Assembly: GCA_024500155.1 (NCBI GenBank)
Contig: CM044880.1
Coordinates: forward strand, 15,690,379 to 15,754,378
DNA length: 64,000 nt
From: Chenopodium formosanum
Taxonomy: Eukaryota > Streptophyta > Magnoliopsida > Caryophyllales > Amaranthaceae
Reading direction: 5' to 3'
Every line of letters starts with the position of its first letter. Within the stretch, counting starts at the first letter, position 1. Positions 46,834 through 57,206 of the stretch are shown here, one piece after another. The position numbers and the translations under genes were made by a program. Below the pieces are notes generated by a model that ran no database searches, was not told the origin of the DNA, and saw only the letters and a program-made list of their open reading frames with translations.

Positions 46834-47240
46834 AGACTTGCGTGGACCTGGTCCACAATAATATTATTGTGGACCCGAGGTCTATACACACGCAACTGAC
46901 ATTATATTGAACATAGTGACCATTATTTTTAACATAGTAACCTTATTTTTAACATAGTAACCTTTATTAAAACTACTACAACGTTTAATAATATTGTGAA
47001 CTTGAAATACGACGCTATTATCCTAATTTTAACATAGTGGTCTTTATTATTCATATTGATCAGTATATAAAATATTTCATTACAAAAATAACCACTTAGG
47101 CCTATATATAACACAAAATGATTTTTATTTCAACATAGTGACCTTTTTTTTTTAATTATAATGACCCTTTTTTTATTAATAAAACAACTATACTTTCTCT
47201 AATGTTAGTGGTCCACAATAAATTAGTGTGAACCAGGTCT
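46834..47240. mobile_element. MITE with AACATAGT repeats
   Basis: AGACTTGCGTGGACCTGG, GGTCCACAATA at the left matches the inverted right end GGTCCACAATA, GAACCAGGTCT. The interior holds about six units of AACATAGTRACCTTTATT. Confidence 0.55.
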
Positions 47241-47931
47241 ATTTAAGAATTTGTAATAAAGGCATGCCTAAGGCCGGATCAAAATGTCCCTAAACCACCC
47301 AATTTAGAAAATTTCTCGGCTTGAAATTATCAACACACAAACCCAATATAATTTTGGTGATTTTTTTTCAGTAGGAATGAAAATCAAGCTGACAAACTAT
47401 GTTAGAGTGTTTGATAATTTTAATATAAATGAATGACTACAAAATTTATGGTCACCATTACATTGGTTATATATTTAAGGGAAATTTATGGATGAAGCTT
47501 ATTATCTCTAGAAATAAAAGTTATAATCCTTACAAAAAAAAAAAACAAAAAACAAAAACAAAGAAAATCTCTTGGTAGGGGCTAGATATATCATCAAGTC
47601 TTCAACCAACAACTCATCATATATAAACGTAGTACAAATTTGGCACCTTCGTTTCGAACATCTATCCTATGTCTGAAGCTACAATCAATTCTTTGTTTGA
47701 CTTCAAGGAAAATGTAATGTAGGCATTAGGCATGCATGTACAAGTAGTGCGTACAACTGCTGTGAACTGCGGTCCTCTGCACAATTGTCATTTGTCATGT
47801 CATATACTCATTTTGGTATCTTTCATAATTGTAGATTTGTAGATGATATGGCGAATTTACAATAAAGAAGCAATCTAGCACGAAAAATCACATGAGACAA
47901 AGTTATAAAGGACCTTACATGTGAAGGGGAA

Positions 47932-49045
47932 TGTTGAATAATAGACATCCTAAGTATCACCACATGTAAGTGTTCCACATTGCCACATTGGTTGAAGAAT
48001 GAAGAGATGGTCAAACACTTTATAAAGCTAAGGGGATAAACCTCCTTTTCCATGTGGTTTTGAGATAGAACCTCCTTTGGACTTGTATAGTGGATTCTCT
48101 CTCTTAGTTTACGGGTGCGGCATACAGAGGCGGACCTACGTAGTAATAAGGGGTAGCACTTGCTACCCCTAAAAAAAAAAATAACACAATCAAAGAGACC
48201 TGTTTTTTGAAATAACAGGTCTCTTTGATTATTCCATAGCAAACTAATACCTGACCTGCTGACCAGTGCGCTTCCCCTTTTAAACAAAAAGAGACCGGTT
48301 GTATAAAAACGAGTCTCTTAGGTTATTTTTTAAATTTTTTTTTTTAACTTTTTTCTTTTGACTTTATTATTATTATTTTTTACTTTTCTTCTACTTGTAT
48401 TAGTTGTATCTTGTATGTGTGTATGTGTTTATGTGTGTATAATTAATTTTGTATTTGTCCATTTTTTTTAAAGGCTTTCATTCAAATAGTAAAATCTATG
48501 CTTTTTAAGTAATAATACAAATTTGTTTACATGATACCCAATCTAAAGAAAAGATTATATAAAATGAGTAGCTTATTCATTCTCTTTATATTAAGACCCC
48601 TTGGCCTTCATTTGATGAATTTCTGTACATTTTAATTGCATTTTTCATTTTTTCAATGCACATATTTAGTAAGTAATACATTTACTAATTAGTTTTATAC
48701 GAGAAATAATTTCATTTTATTTATATTATACCAGTATAAATTATCATATAGTTTATAACCTTACGAATAATAGATGCGGAGTATATATATACAAAAGTAA
48801 TTAATTTATCGGACATATGGAGTATACTTTTTAATTTGAATATTGTGTTATATTGACAATTAGAATATTAATTTTTCTATATTTGTAAAAATACATGTTA
48901 AAATTTTAAAAGCTAATTATCAATTGATAATGTATACAAAATGTATAATAACTCGTTTATATATTTTTTTTTCTTCTTATTGCTCAATGTTACCCCTCAT
49001 TAGAAATCCTGGATCCGTCACTGGCGGCACAAACCCGTATTTAAC
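47932..49045. mobile_element. Possible small solo LTR interrupted by a hAT MITE
   Basis: It starts TGTTGAATAATAGACATCC and contains CCACATTGGTTGAAGAATG, a texture typical of Copia/TRIM LTRs, then resumes after the hAT insertion and ends in TTTAACA. I found no convincing 5-bp duplication. The long - strand open frame at 47823-48287 across it is not a gene. Confidence 0.3.
48125..49023. mobile_element. hAT-like MITE (899 bp)
   Basis: CAGAGGCGGACCTACG and (reverse) CAGTGACGGATCCAGG are imperfect TIRs. The flanks GCGGCATA (48117-48124) and GCGGCACA (49024-49031) are an 8-bp duplication with one mismatch. Just inside, TCAAAGAGACCTGTT pairs perfectly with AACAGGTCTCTTTGA (48188-48226). Confidence 0.75.
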
Positions 49046-49470
49046 AGATTCTCACATCATTCGTTTAATCGATCATACACATTGACAAAGATAACCTTGT
49101 ACAATATAATTATAAGTAGTCACAACATTTTTAATGGGAAGATATTCCTTATTATTTGCAACAAAGAAATATTAATCTTGCATTTACCTATCTTAAATTA
49201 AAAGTGACGCTCAATAAAACGATCCAAGTCTCACAATGATACATGTATATTTATACTACTCCTAACACCTGGTTTAACCTAACACCTAGTTTGTTGTGCC
49301 CGCCGACTGGTGTCAATTTGGGTGTACGAGCTGGATTTGGTGACGTCGGGTCGAATCAGGTCTATTTGAAATTTAAAATGCGACATTAATGTGTTCATAC
49401 AAGTTAAAATATAAAATTGTTTTTTTTTTCGGGTCGGGTCAGTTGGTCCAATTTTGACACCTTTAGTGAG

Positions 49471-49477
49471 TATATAA
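49471..49477 (+). promoter_or_regulatory. Likely TATA box of FMO copy B
   Basis: TATATAA, 63 bp before the ATG at 49540, leaving a leader of roughly 35 bp. Confidence 0.5.
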
Positions 49478-49539
49478 TGATGGTGCGTTCCATTTGTTGA
49501 TCGCACTGAATTAATTAGGTTATTGCATGTCACGCTATA

Positions 49540-52500
49540 ATGAAGAGGAGAATATGCATTGTAGGAGCGGGCATTAGTGGCCTCTTAGCATGCAAATATG
49601 CCCTTGCTAAGGGTTACCAACCCTTAGTTTTTGAGTCTCGTAGCACTATTGGTGGTGTTTGGACTCAAACTTTAAAGACCACAAAGCTACAAACATCCAA
49701 ACCTTCCTACCAATTTTCTGATTTCCCTTGGCCTTCTTCTGTAGAAACATTATTTCCTGACCACAACCAAGTTTTTGATTACATCCAATCTTATGCTAAC
49801 CACTTTAATTTACTTAAGCACATTAGATTTAATACCAAGGTGCTTAGTATTAAGTACGATGGTCCGTCTCATGAACACGTCCAATCTTGTGCTCTTTGGG
49901 GTGGTAACGGTGACCCCTTTGGCGATAAGGGCAAATGGATTATCACTACTCGAGATCTTCTCACCCAATCGATTGAGGTAATTTCATACCTTTTCAATTT
50001 TTATGTATTACCTCCGTTTCTTATTATTTGCAACAATTTGACATAAAATGTAAGTAAAAAATGTCTAATCGTTATAAATAATAATATAATATAAACAGAG
50101 GTAGTATGAATTAAAAAAAAAATTTGTACTATCGTAATTTAATTAATCGTTAAGAATACTGATTACTTGTATTAATAAGAAAGGTGATTGTAGTAGATTT
50201 TGTAATCTTGTGTTTGGGACGATTTAGTGATGTACCAAACATGCCGGAGTTCCCCTCGGGAAAAGGGCCAGAAGTTATTGAAGGGAAGGTTATGCATTCT
50301 ATGGATTATTCTTCTTTGAACGATGAAACTGCTACAAATACGGTGAAAGGGAAGCGAGTCATAGTGGTTGGCTTGCAAAAATCTGCACTTGACATTACTA
50401 TGGAGTGTTCGATTGCCAACGGTAAGACCGCCGTAAGAGGCTAATTAAGATTTAATTTTTGCATTATTATTGCTATTTCACACATAACTTGTGTACGTAT
50501 GACACTTTTATAAATAAATTAATAAAATATGTCACTTGTTGCTGATTAGAGAAAGTTAATAAATTATTTACGAAAATGTCATGTGATAATTTGATAAATT
50601 ACCGATTGAGACAATTATATCGATTATTTTGAGATAATTTGTTGATTGTTTTAATTCCTACAATGTGATGATGATTGCAGGAGTGGAACATCCATGTACG
50701 ATAATATGCAGGACTCCGCATTGGAATGTGGACGAGTCCTTCCCTTGGAAAAGACTCTATTCCAATCGATTTTCTCAACTCATGCTTCATAAACCCGGAG
50801 AAGGGCTTCTGCTTAATATTCTTGCCTCATTACTTACACCCTTGGTATGTAGTCTTTTCATATTACTTTTGTAAAAAAAAAAAAAAATGATATCCTCTAT
50901 GTATGTATGTGAGTGTTTTTATCATCATTTATTATTGAATAATTGCATAGAATAATCTAAAGTATTGTCGGTATATTACTTGAGTTTGTATGTATCATTT
51001 TAGTTTTCGCACTTGGCACAATTTTGATTATTAATATCTTAAATTAGATATTAGTAAAATAAATAAGTAAAAATTATATTATGAAATTAGACATTGCAAC
51101 AAATTTAACATTATATTACATAGTCATGTTTATTAATTTTATAATAGTAAGAAAAATATGTCAAGGCCTCAAGGGTAATATACTAATATATAAATCGTGC
51201 AAAATCTCAAGTGATGCATTAAAAAAAACGGACGGAGTATTTATTTGTTTTCTAGACTTAGAGGGAAAACTTAATAAAGAATATATAAGTTCCAAACAAA
51301 ATTATTTTCTAACAAAGTAGAGAAGAATACTTAAAAAATTCAATTTTCCAAAATAAAATAAAAAATTTCTAATAGAATATAAAACATATTTTCAATCCTC
51401 AACCGTCAGTTTAAGCTTATGTAAAACTTTATAAATTTCAAATCAATCAATCATTTTAAAGTGATGGTTAAGTCTCATAAATATGTTTTATACACTTTCA
51501 ATTTCTTTCATACTCCATACGTGCTATTTTCAAATTTCCCTAAAGTTTTTGTGAAATTGTGAAGGGTAACAAAAATACAGAAAAGGGCATTAATTATAGG
51601 AAAAACTAGTTTAAATCCCGTGCAACGCACGGTTTTTACTTAATCAAATTATGAATCAGTGAATTATAATGTTAATACAACAATATTTTTTTTTTTTCAA
51701 AAAAAATATTTTTAATTGAAACAAATACTTGAATTTCTTTTCAAAAACAAAAAAAAAACAAAAAAATTTGAATTAATATTATATTGTTATCAAAAGTTAT
51801 TGATTATTAAACAATAAAAAAAATAAAAAAAAACGCAAAAATTTAATGATTATAGTGTTTTATATGAGAATGCAATTTATAATTATAACCCGTGCAATGT
51901 AATTATATACCCATTTGTCCCTATTTTATTGGCATGTTTTGACCGGCACAATATTTTATAGCATACTGTAATTGGCACAATGTTTTACAATTTTTTTTTT
52001 TTTTTGAAACAAATCAATTCATTAATAAAAAGTCTTCCGGCATCTACAAATGAAATCTACATTAACAAATACATAAAATTGAATCAAATTAGGGTTTTCT
52101 TCTTCAAAGCTACGATCATTGAAAAAATCTTGAACTGTGGTACATCTCTCGCACACATCGCTGGAATATACAGCCTTTTCGGAGAGACGGTCTAACGTTT
52201 GGTTGTAGCCGTAAGGATGATTTTCATCTGATTCGCTTGAACGCATTTGAAAACTTGACAACCATTGCGATCCCGAACAAATCTTTACCAAAGAACTGAC
52301 AATAGGGCAAAAGATGATTACCTTGTTGATAAACCCTAACACACAAACAAACCCTAACACATAAACAAACAACTAAACTAACAAAAACTAACGACTCCAC
52401 CATAGGGAGACACTCCACCATAGGGAGACAGACGTATATACACTTACTCGTGTAGATTTATTGAAATTTAAATCAAAACTAAAGAAAATTTAGGGAAAAG

Positions 52501-54613
52501 GGTCGGAAATAGTCTAATTTTTGAAGAAACTAGACTATTTCCGGCCTAAACGACCAAGATTTTGGAGAAACTCTAGAGAAGAGGAGGAGAGAAGAGGGGA
52601 GGCGAGAGTTTTTAATTCATGATTGTGTATTTTTGTTTTTATGTTTTACAAATTTAATTGACTAATTTTTATGAAAATTAATAATCATGATTTTTTAATT
52701 TTGTTTTATATTTATGTTTATAGTTATTGAATTGTAATGTTATTACTCCCTCCGTCCCCAAATGATAGTCCCTTATGGGCAAATTTTAGTCCCAAAATGT
52801 TCATCCATTTGCTTTTTCCAACAACCATTAATATTAATTTTTTTACCAAATTTCCTCCAATTTGCAACAATATTTGTGCAAATTTAAATTTTCCATGTAA
52901 ATTTTATTTTTCCATGTACTTTTATTACTTTTTCTCTCTCAATTTTTTTCATACCCAATGTCAATTTACTTTTTCAATGTACTTTTACTATTCTTATTTG
53001 TGCTTATTAATTCCCTTGAATAATGCCCATAAGGGACTATCAAAAGGGGACGGAGGGAGTATTATAAAAAAAAATCAATAAATATTATACTCCGTAAAAT
53101 AATAGCTAAAGTATCAAATCCTGGTTAGAGCAAAAAAACTTTCAAAGAAAAAATACGTTGTAGAATGATACGAAGTACGGGAGTAGTACATTTTATTATT
53201 CTAATATATTACCTTATTATGTATTTGTTTATTATAGAAAAATACCTATTATAAAAAATATGAAAGATATGCATAATTGCATATAATCCATAGAATATAT
53301 TTCGTATATAGTTGCCAAATTGAAAGTTAAATATCATAGGATATATAAAATAATATTAATGAAGATTTTGTAAAAAAGAGAAAAAAAAAATGGAAAGAAA
53401 AAAGTGGCAGAAAATTTTTTAATCGGAACATGACAAGTGTCATACTTTGAGTGGTCCGCTAAAAACAAGTCAAACTTTAAATTATTTCTAAATAATACAA
53501 ACTTTAGGGACTATTCGCTTTAAACGGATATTTTACCTACAACCTATATAACCGGTTAACTCCTAAATAAAGATTTAATCATACTTAATTAACAGATAAA
53601 ATAATTCAAAAAAAAATTTAAAAAAAAAAAAAAAAACACATCCCTGTCTTACCACCAGCCACCCTTCCTCCTCCACCACATAGTTCCCTTCCCCCATCCC
53701 CGGCGGCGCCAGCCCAGCTATCTCACCTGGTCACCGGTCACCGCCCTCCCCCTCCCTCGAACCACTATCACCGAAACCCTATTCCCCTCGCCCCAAACCA
53801 TCACCGAAATATCTCTCCCTTCCCACGAAAAACCCACAAACCTGCTCCTCCCACCACCGAAACCCCCAAACGCTCCTTCTCCGACCATTGAAAACCTTAG
53901 TCGCGGTTAGGGGTTAGGGGGATTCGTGGGTTTTTCATTTGTTTTAGGGGAGGGGATTCGTGGGTGTTTCGTGGTGGTTGGAAGCTGCTAGGGTTTTGGC
54001 TGGTGTCGTCGACGCGGGGGAAGGGCGCTGGTGTCGCCGGCGTTGGTAGGGGGGTGGGGCGCAGACGTGGGGTTGCTGGAGGGCCGGGGAAAGGTTGCTG
54101 ATAGGGAAGGGGATTGGTTTTATATACTTCCTCCGTTTTTTTATTATTGCACCATAGGAATTGAGTACAAATATTTTGGTAGTGGAAAAAAGGGGAAAAT
54201 TCAAGTTTATCAATTTGATAAACAAAATTTGTTTATCAAATGGCACAATTGTAAATAAATCAACAACTTTTTATTAAATATGGGTCCCACTGTTGTTGAA
54301 ATATTTACGAAAATGTCATGATCACTAAGCATTTATGTTGTTTTATTTACCATTTTGCCATTTGATAAACAAATTTTGTTTATCAAATTGATTAATTGGG
54401 ACTTCCTCGGATAAAAGTAAGAGAGAGAAAGGTAAAAATACAAAATTGCCCACGTGATATATTGATAAACTAAAAAGTAAGTGTGAAAAAGCAAGGGTAT
54501 GTTGGGTATTTGTAGTGTGAACACAAATAATTTTTTTCCTAGAGAGGAAATGGTGCAATATATGTGAAACTTCCTAAAAAGGAAAGTGGTGCAATAATAA
54601 AAGGACGGAGGAA

Positions 54614-54711
<98 letters not shown>

Positions 54712-57050
54712 ATAATAATAATAATAATAACAATAATAAATATTATCTATATCTTTTAAAAATTATAACAAAAATTTAGAGCCATTTCCCTAAATAATGT
54801 TGGGAAATTATCTAATTCCCAAATTACAGCTACTCTTTTTTTAATTTCCCATTATACCGTCCACGTCAGCTAAGGAAAACAAACGCGTTTTTTTTTTTCT
54901 CGGTCCAGCAACAAACCGCTACTTCAAGTAGCGGTTTTAATTTAATTTTGTAAACCGCTACTTCAAGTAGCGGTTTATGGGTTTGTTTTGTAAGTTTTTC
55001 TTTAAAAACAAAATATCTGTAAATCAGTCAAAATTAAACCTTCAAGTACTTGAATAGTTGTATCCCCAAGTTCCATAAACCTTTGATAATCGGTGCAATT
55101 TGGCGTGCAATCGGTGTTGGCAATCACAAATCCTTTGATATATCCTCGTTTCTGGTTATATTCTCACAGCAATCATTGTCGGCAAACAACCGTAGGAAGG
55201 CGTCGATGGTGGCGAAAACGGCTTCCAGCGCGAGGGATTGCTGCATTGGAAGGCTACTTGAGGAGTATCGTTCGATTTTTTTTTTCTTTTTGGATGATTC
55301 TGCTGAATTCCTTTACAATGGAAAGGGAGAAAGTGATTTTATTAAAAAACTAATTAGTAAATACAAACCGCTACTTCAAGTAGCGGTTTCTAATATGTAA
55401 ATCGCTATTTGAAGTAGCGGTTTTCAGTAGCACACCGTTACTTGAAGTAACGGTTTTCTAATAAACCCGTTTTTTCAAAAAAAAATCCCACTGAACCGGT
55501 GACGTGGACGGTATGATGGGAATTAAAAAAAGATTAGCTGTAATTTGGGAATTAGATAATTTCCCAACATTATTTAGGGAAAGGGCTCAAAAATTTAATA
55601 ATTAAAATTAAAGCGGACACTGCATAAAGTTTGTATTATTTAAAAATAATTAAAAGATTGACTTATTTTGGGCGGACCGTTCAAAGTTTGTATTATTTTT
55701 GACAATTTTTCTTTAATTATAAATATTTTTTTTTTTTTTTCCTTACAAGCAGAGATGGGGTATTAGTAAATTTGTGGAGAATGACATTAAGAAAATGCAT
55801 CCCATGAAGAAATATGGCATGGTGCCAGACCATAGCTTCCTACAAGAGATGAACTCTTGTTCGGTGGCGACCGTCCCAGCCGGATTCTATGATGAAGTTG
55901 AGAATGGAAGCATCATTTTGAAAAGATCAAAAACTTTTAGTTTCTACAAAGAGGGTATTTTACTTGAGAATAGTACTAATACACTTGTTCAGATGGAAGA
56001 AGCTACTCATATTAAATGTGATTTGGTTATTTTTGCTACTGGATTCAAAGGGGATCAGAAGCTCAAAGACATATTTGCATCCCCCATATTTCAAGATTAT
56101 ATATTTGGTTCCCCTTCCAATACAATTCCTTTGTACAGGTCTGTTATCAGTACGAGTACATTATATATACTTCCTCCGTTTTTATTTAGTTGCATCATTT
56201 TAGTTTTCACAGACTTCTAATCAATTTTTGGAGTTGAAAGAGGTAGAGAGAAAAAAATTAAATTGGGTCTCCTCGATAAAATAATAAATAAATAAATGGG
56301 CCATGTGGTAGGAGAGAGAAGAAAATTATTTATTTTATTTTTTTAAAGGAAAATGATGCATCTAAATTGAAACATCCTTATTTAGAAAGTGATATGGAGT
56401 ATCTAAAAAGAAACAGAGAAAGTATTATACATGGCGATTATAGGTATACATCTTGTGAACAATTCCACATAAAAATAAACAATATAGTGAATGTCTAATG
56501 TTTTGTTAAGAATGAAGATATAATACCATCTAAAACGAATTAGACTAGTGTCTCAATGCTAGTTATTTTTTTTGGTGTTTAGAGAGTCACAAGGGCGGGG
56601 GTGAGAATCGATCCCAGGATCTCCTGGAATCGGGAGGGAAGCTCTAACCACTTGAGCTTATCCATCACTCTCTCTCAATGCTAGTTATTAACAATGCTAA
56701 ATAATATTTGTAGGGAATGTGTCCATCCACGGATTCCACAGGTAGCAGTGATTGGTTTTTCGGAGAGTGCCGGAAACTTGTTCACTTCAGAAATGAGATG
56801 CCGTTGGTTATTTGAGCTACTTGATGGGAAATTCAGATTGCCGAGCATTCGGGACATGGAGAAAGATGTGTTAGAATGGAACAACTTCATGAAGAGATAC
56901 TCTGGCAGCTACTTCAGAAGATCTTGTATGGGAGCATTGCATATTTGGTATTATGATCAACTTTGCAAGGACATGGGCTTAAACCCAAACAGAAAAAACG
57001 GATTTTGGGCCGAGTTGTTCGAGCCCTATGGCCCAATCGACTATGCCTAA
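49540..57050 (+). CDS. FMO1-type flavin-containing monooxygenase, full length (copy B)
   Basis: Exons: 49540-49977, 50184-50421, 50681-50844, 55753-56138, 56714-57050; GT-AG introns; 520 codons plus stop. Motifs: FAD site GAGISG (residues 9-14); FMO signature with I178 in place of Phe, then G180, H184, Y188; NADPH site GLQKSA (209-214), with Gln at the second Gly position; ATGF about 375; and the C-terminus SCMGALHIWYYDQLCKDMG...ELFEPYGPIDYA, the conserved end of the FMO1-type family. Such enzymes are FAD- and NADPH-dependent oxygenases, soluble or ER-linked; the substrate here is unknown. Exon 2 is exactly 238 nt in both copies, so A and B are an old tandem duplicate. Intron 3 (50845-55752) is 4908 bp and full of transposons. 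Confidence 0.88.
50009..50106. mobile_element. Short Stowaway-like MITE in intron 1 of FMO copy B
   Basis: TACCTCCGTTTCTTATTATT pairs loosely with AATAATA...AACAGAGGTAGTA. About 100 bp. Confidence 0.55.
51600..51975. repeat. CCCGTGCAACGCACGG repeat in intron 3 of FMO copy B
   Basis: ATCCCGTGCAACGCACGGTT (51616) is a short palindromic hairpin followed by AT-rich sequence similar to 28499-28600. Such words occur near Helitron ends, but the required termini are not proven. Confidence 0.4.
51985..52440 (-). mobile_element. LINE-tailed retrosequence in intron 3 of FMO copy B
   Basis: A T-run (51989-52004), then GAAACAAATCAATTCATTAA, is the reverse of a plant LINE 3' end with poly(A). The adjoining - strand frame 52372-52022 (116 codons) has gene-like composition but no domain I recognise. 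ACTCCACCATAGGGAGACA is duplicated in tandem near 52395-52432. Confidence 0.5.
52744..53061. mobile_element. Stowaway-like MITE in intron 3 of FMO copy B
   Basis: TACTCCCTCCGTCCCC, ATAGTCCCTTATGGGC are inverted to GCCCATAAGGGACTAT, GGGGACGGAGGGAGTA. Confidence 0.85.
54125..54616. mobile_element. Stowaway-like MITE
   Basis: TACTTCCTCCGTTTTTTTA, TTGCACCA are inverted to TGGTGCAATAATAAAAGG, ACGGAGGAAGTA. Inside, ATTTGATAAACAAA-type words repeat in both orientations. Confidence 0.8.
54615..54732. repeat. (TA)n-(AAT)n microsatellite
   Basis: About 45 TA units followed by AAT units, directly at the end of the Stowaway MITE. Confidence 0.95.
54779..55588. mobile_element. Mutator-like element with palindromic boxes and a gene-like insert
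   Basis: Arms of about 90 bp (GAGCCATTTCCCTAAATAAT, ...ACAGCTA) are almost perfect inverted repeats. The 9-bp duplication AAAAATTTA is perfect (54770-54778, 55589-55597). Inside lie five versions of CCGCTACTTCAAGTAGCGG at about 54917, 54956, 55368, 55399 and 55427. Between them, 55050-55260 has higher GC and an open frame (to 55400) without a domain I know; it may be a captured gene piece (Pack-MULE). Confidence 0.8.
56168..56424. mobile_element. Stowaway-like MITE in intron 4 of FMO copy B
   Basis: TACTTCCTCCGTTTTTATTT is inverted to AAAAAGAAACAGAGAAAGTA, with TA ends. Confidence 0.75.
56570..56685. repeat. tRNA-like dispersed repeat in intron 4 of FMO copy B
   Basis: GAGAATCGATCCCAGGATCT and AGCTCTAACCACTTGAGCTT look like an inverted tRNA-derived repeat tail. 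A related, more worn copy lies at 45838-45905 behind FMO copy A. It is not a working tRNA gene. Confidence 0.4.
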
Positions 57051-57206
57051 TTACAAAAGAATATTACTTGTGAAATGTACAGGTATTATAAATTAAATAA
57101 GCTATATTTGGGGACGGGTGGAGTAGTTTTTTCTTATAAATGAATTAAGATACATGAACAAAATATTATAACTTTGAACATATACTTCCTCCGTTGAAAT
57201 TTTTTT

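Larger units (their letters stand above)
53430..55710. mobile_element. Large long-TIR element containing further insertions
   Basis: The left arm (ACTTTGAGTGGTCCGC, then CTAAATAATACAAACTTTA) is inverted in the right arm (TAAAGTTTGTATTATTTA, then GCGGACCGTTCAAAGT, about 55620-55700). The arms reach about 90 bp. The interior has a C-rich block (53640-53880), a G-rich block (53900-54110), a Stowaway MITE, a (TA)n run and a Mutator-like element. Confidence 0.65.

Noticed and set aside
47823..48287. 154-codon - strand frame
   Set aside because: It crosses the border between an LTR-like repeat and a hAT MITE, including the internal hairpin; no domain.
54917..55440. CRISPR-like array of palindromic repeats
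   Set aside because: Only five uneven copies with irregular spacing inside a Mutator-like transposon in plant DNA.
56570..56685. tRNA gene
   Set aside because: Only tRNA-like words; no cloverleaf or anticodon arm could be drawn.
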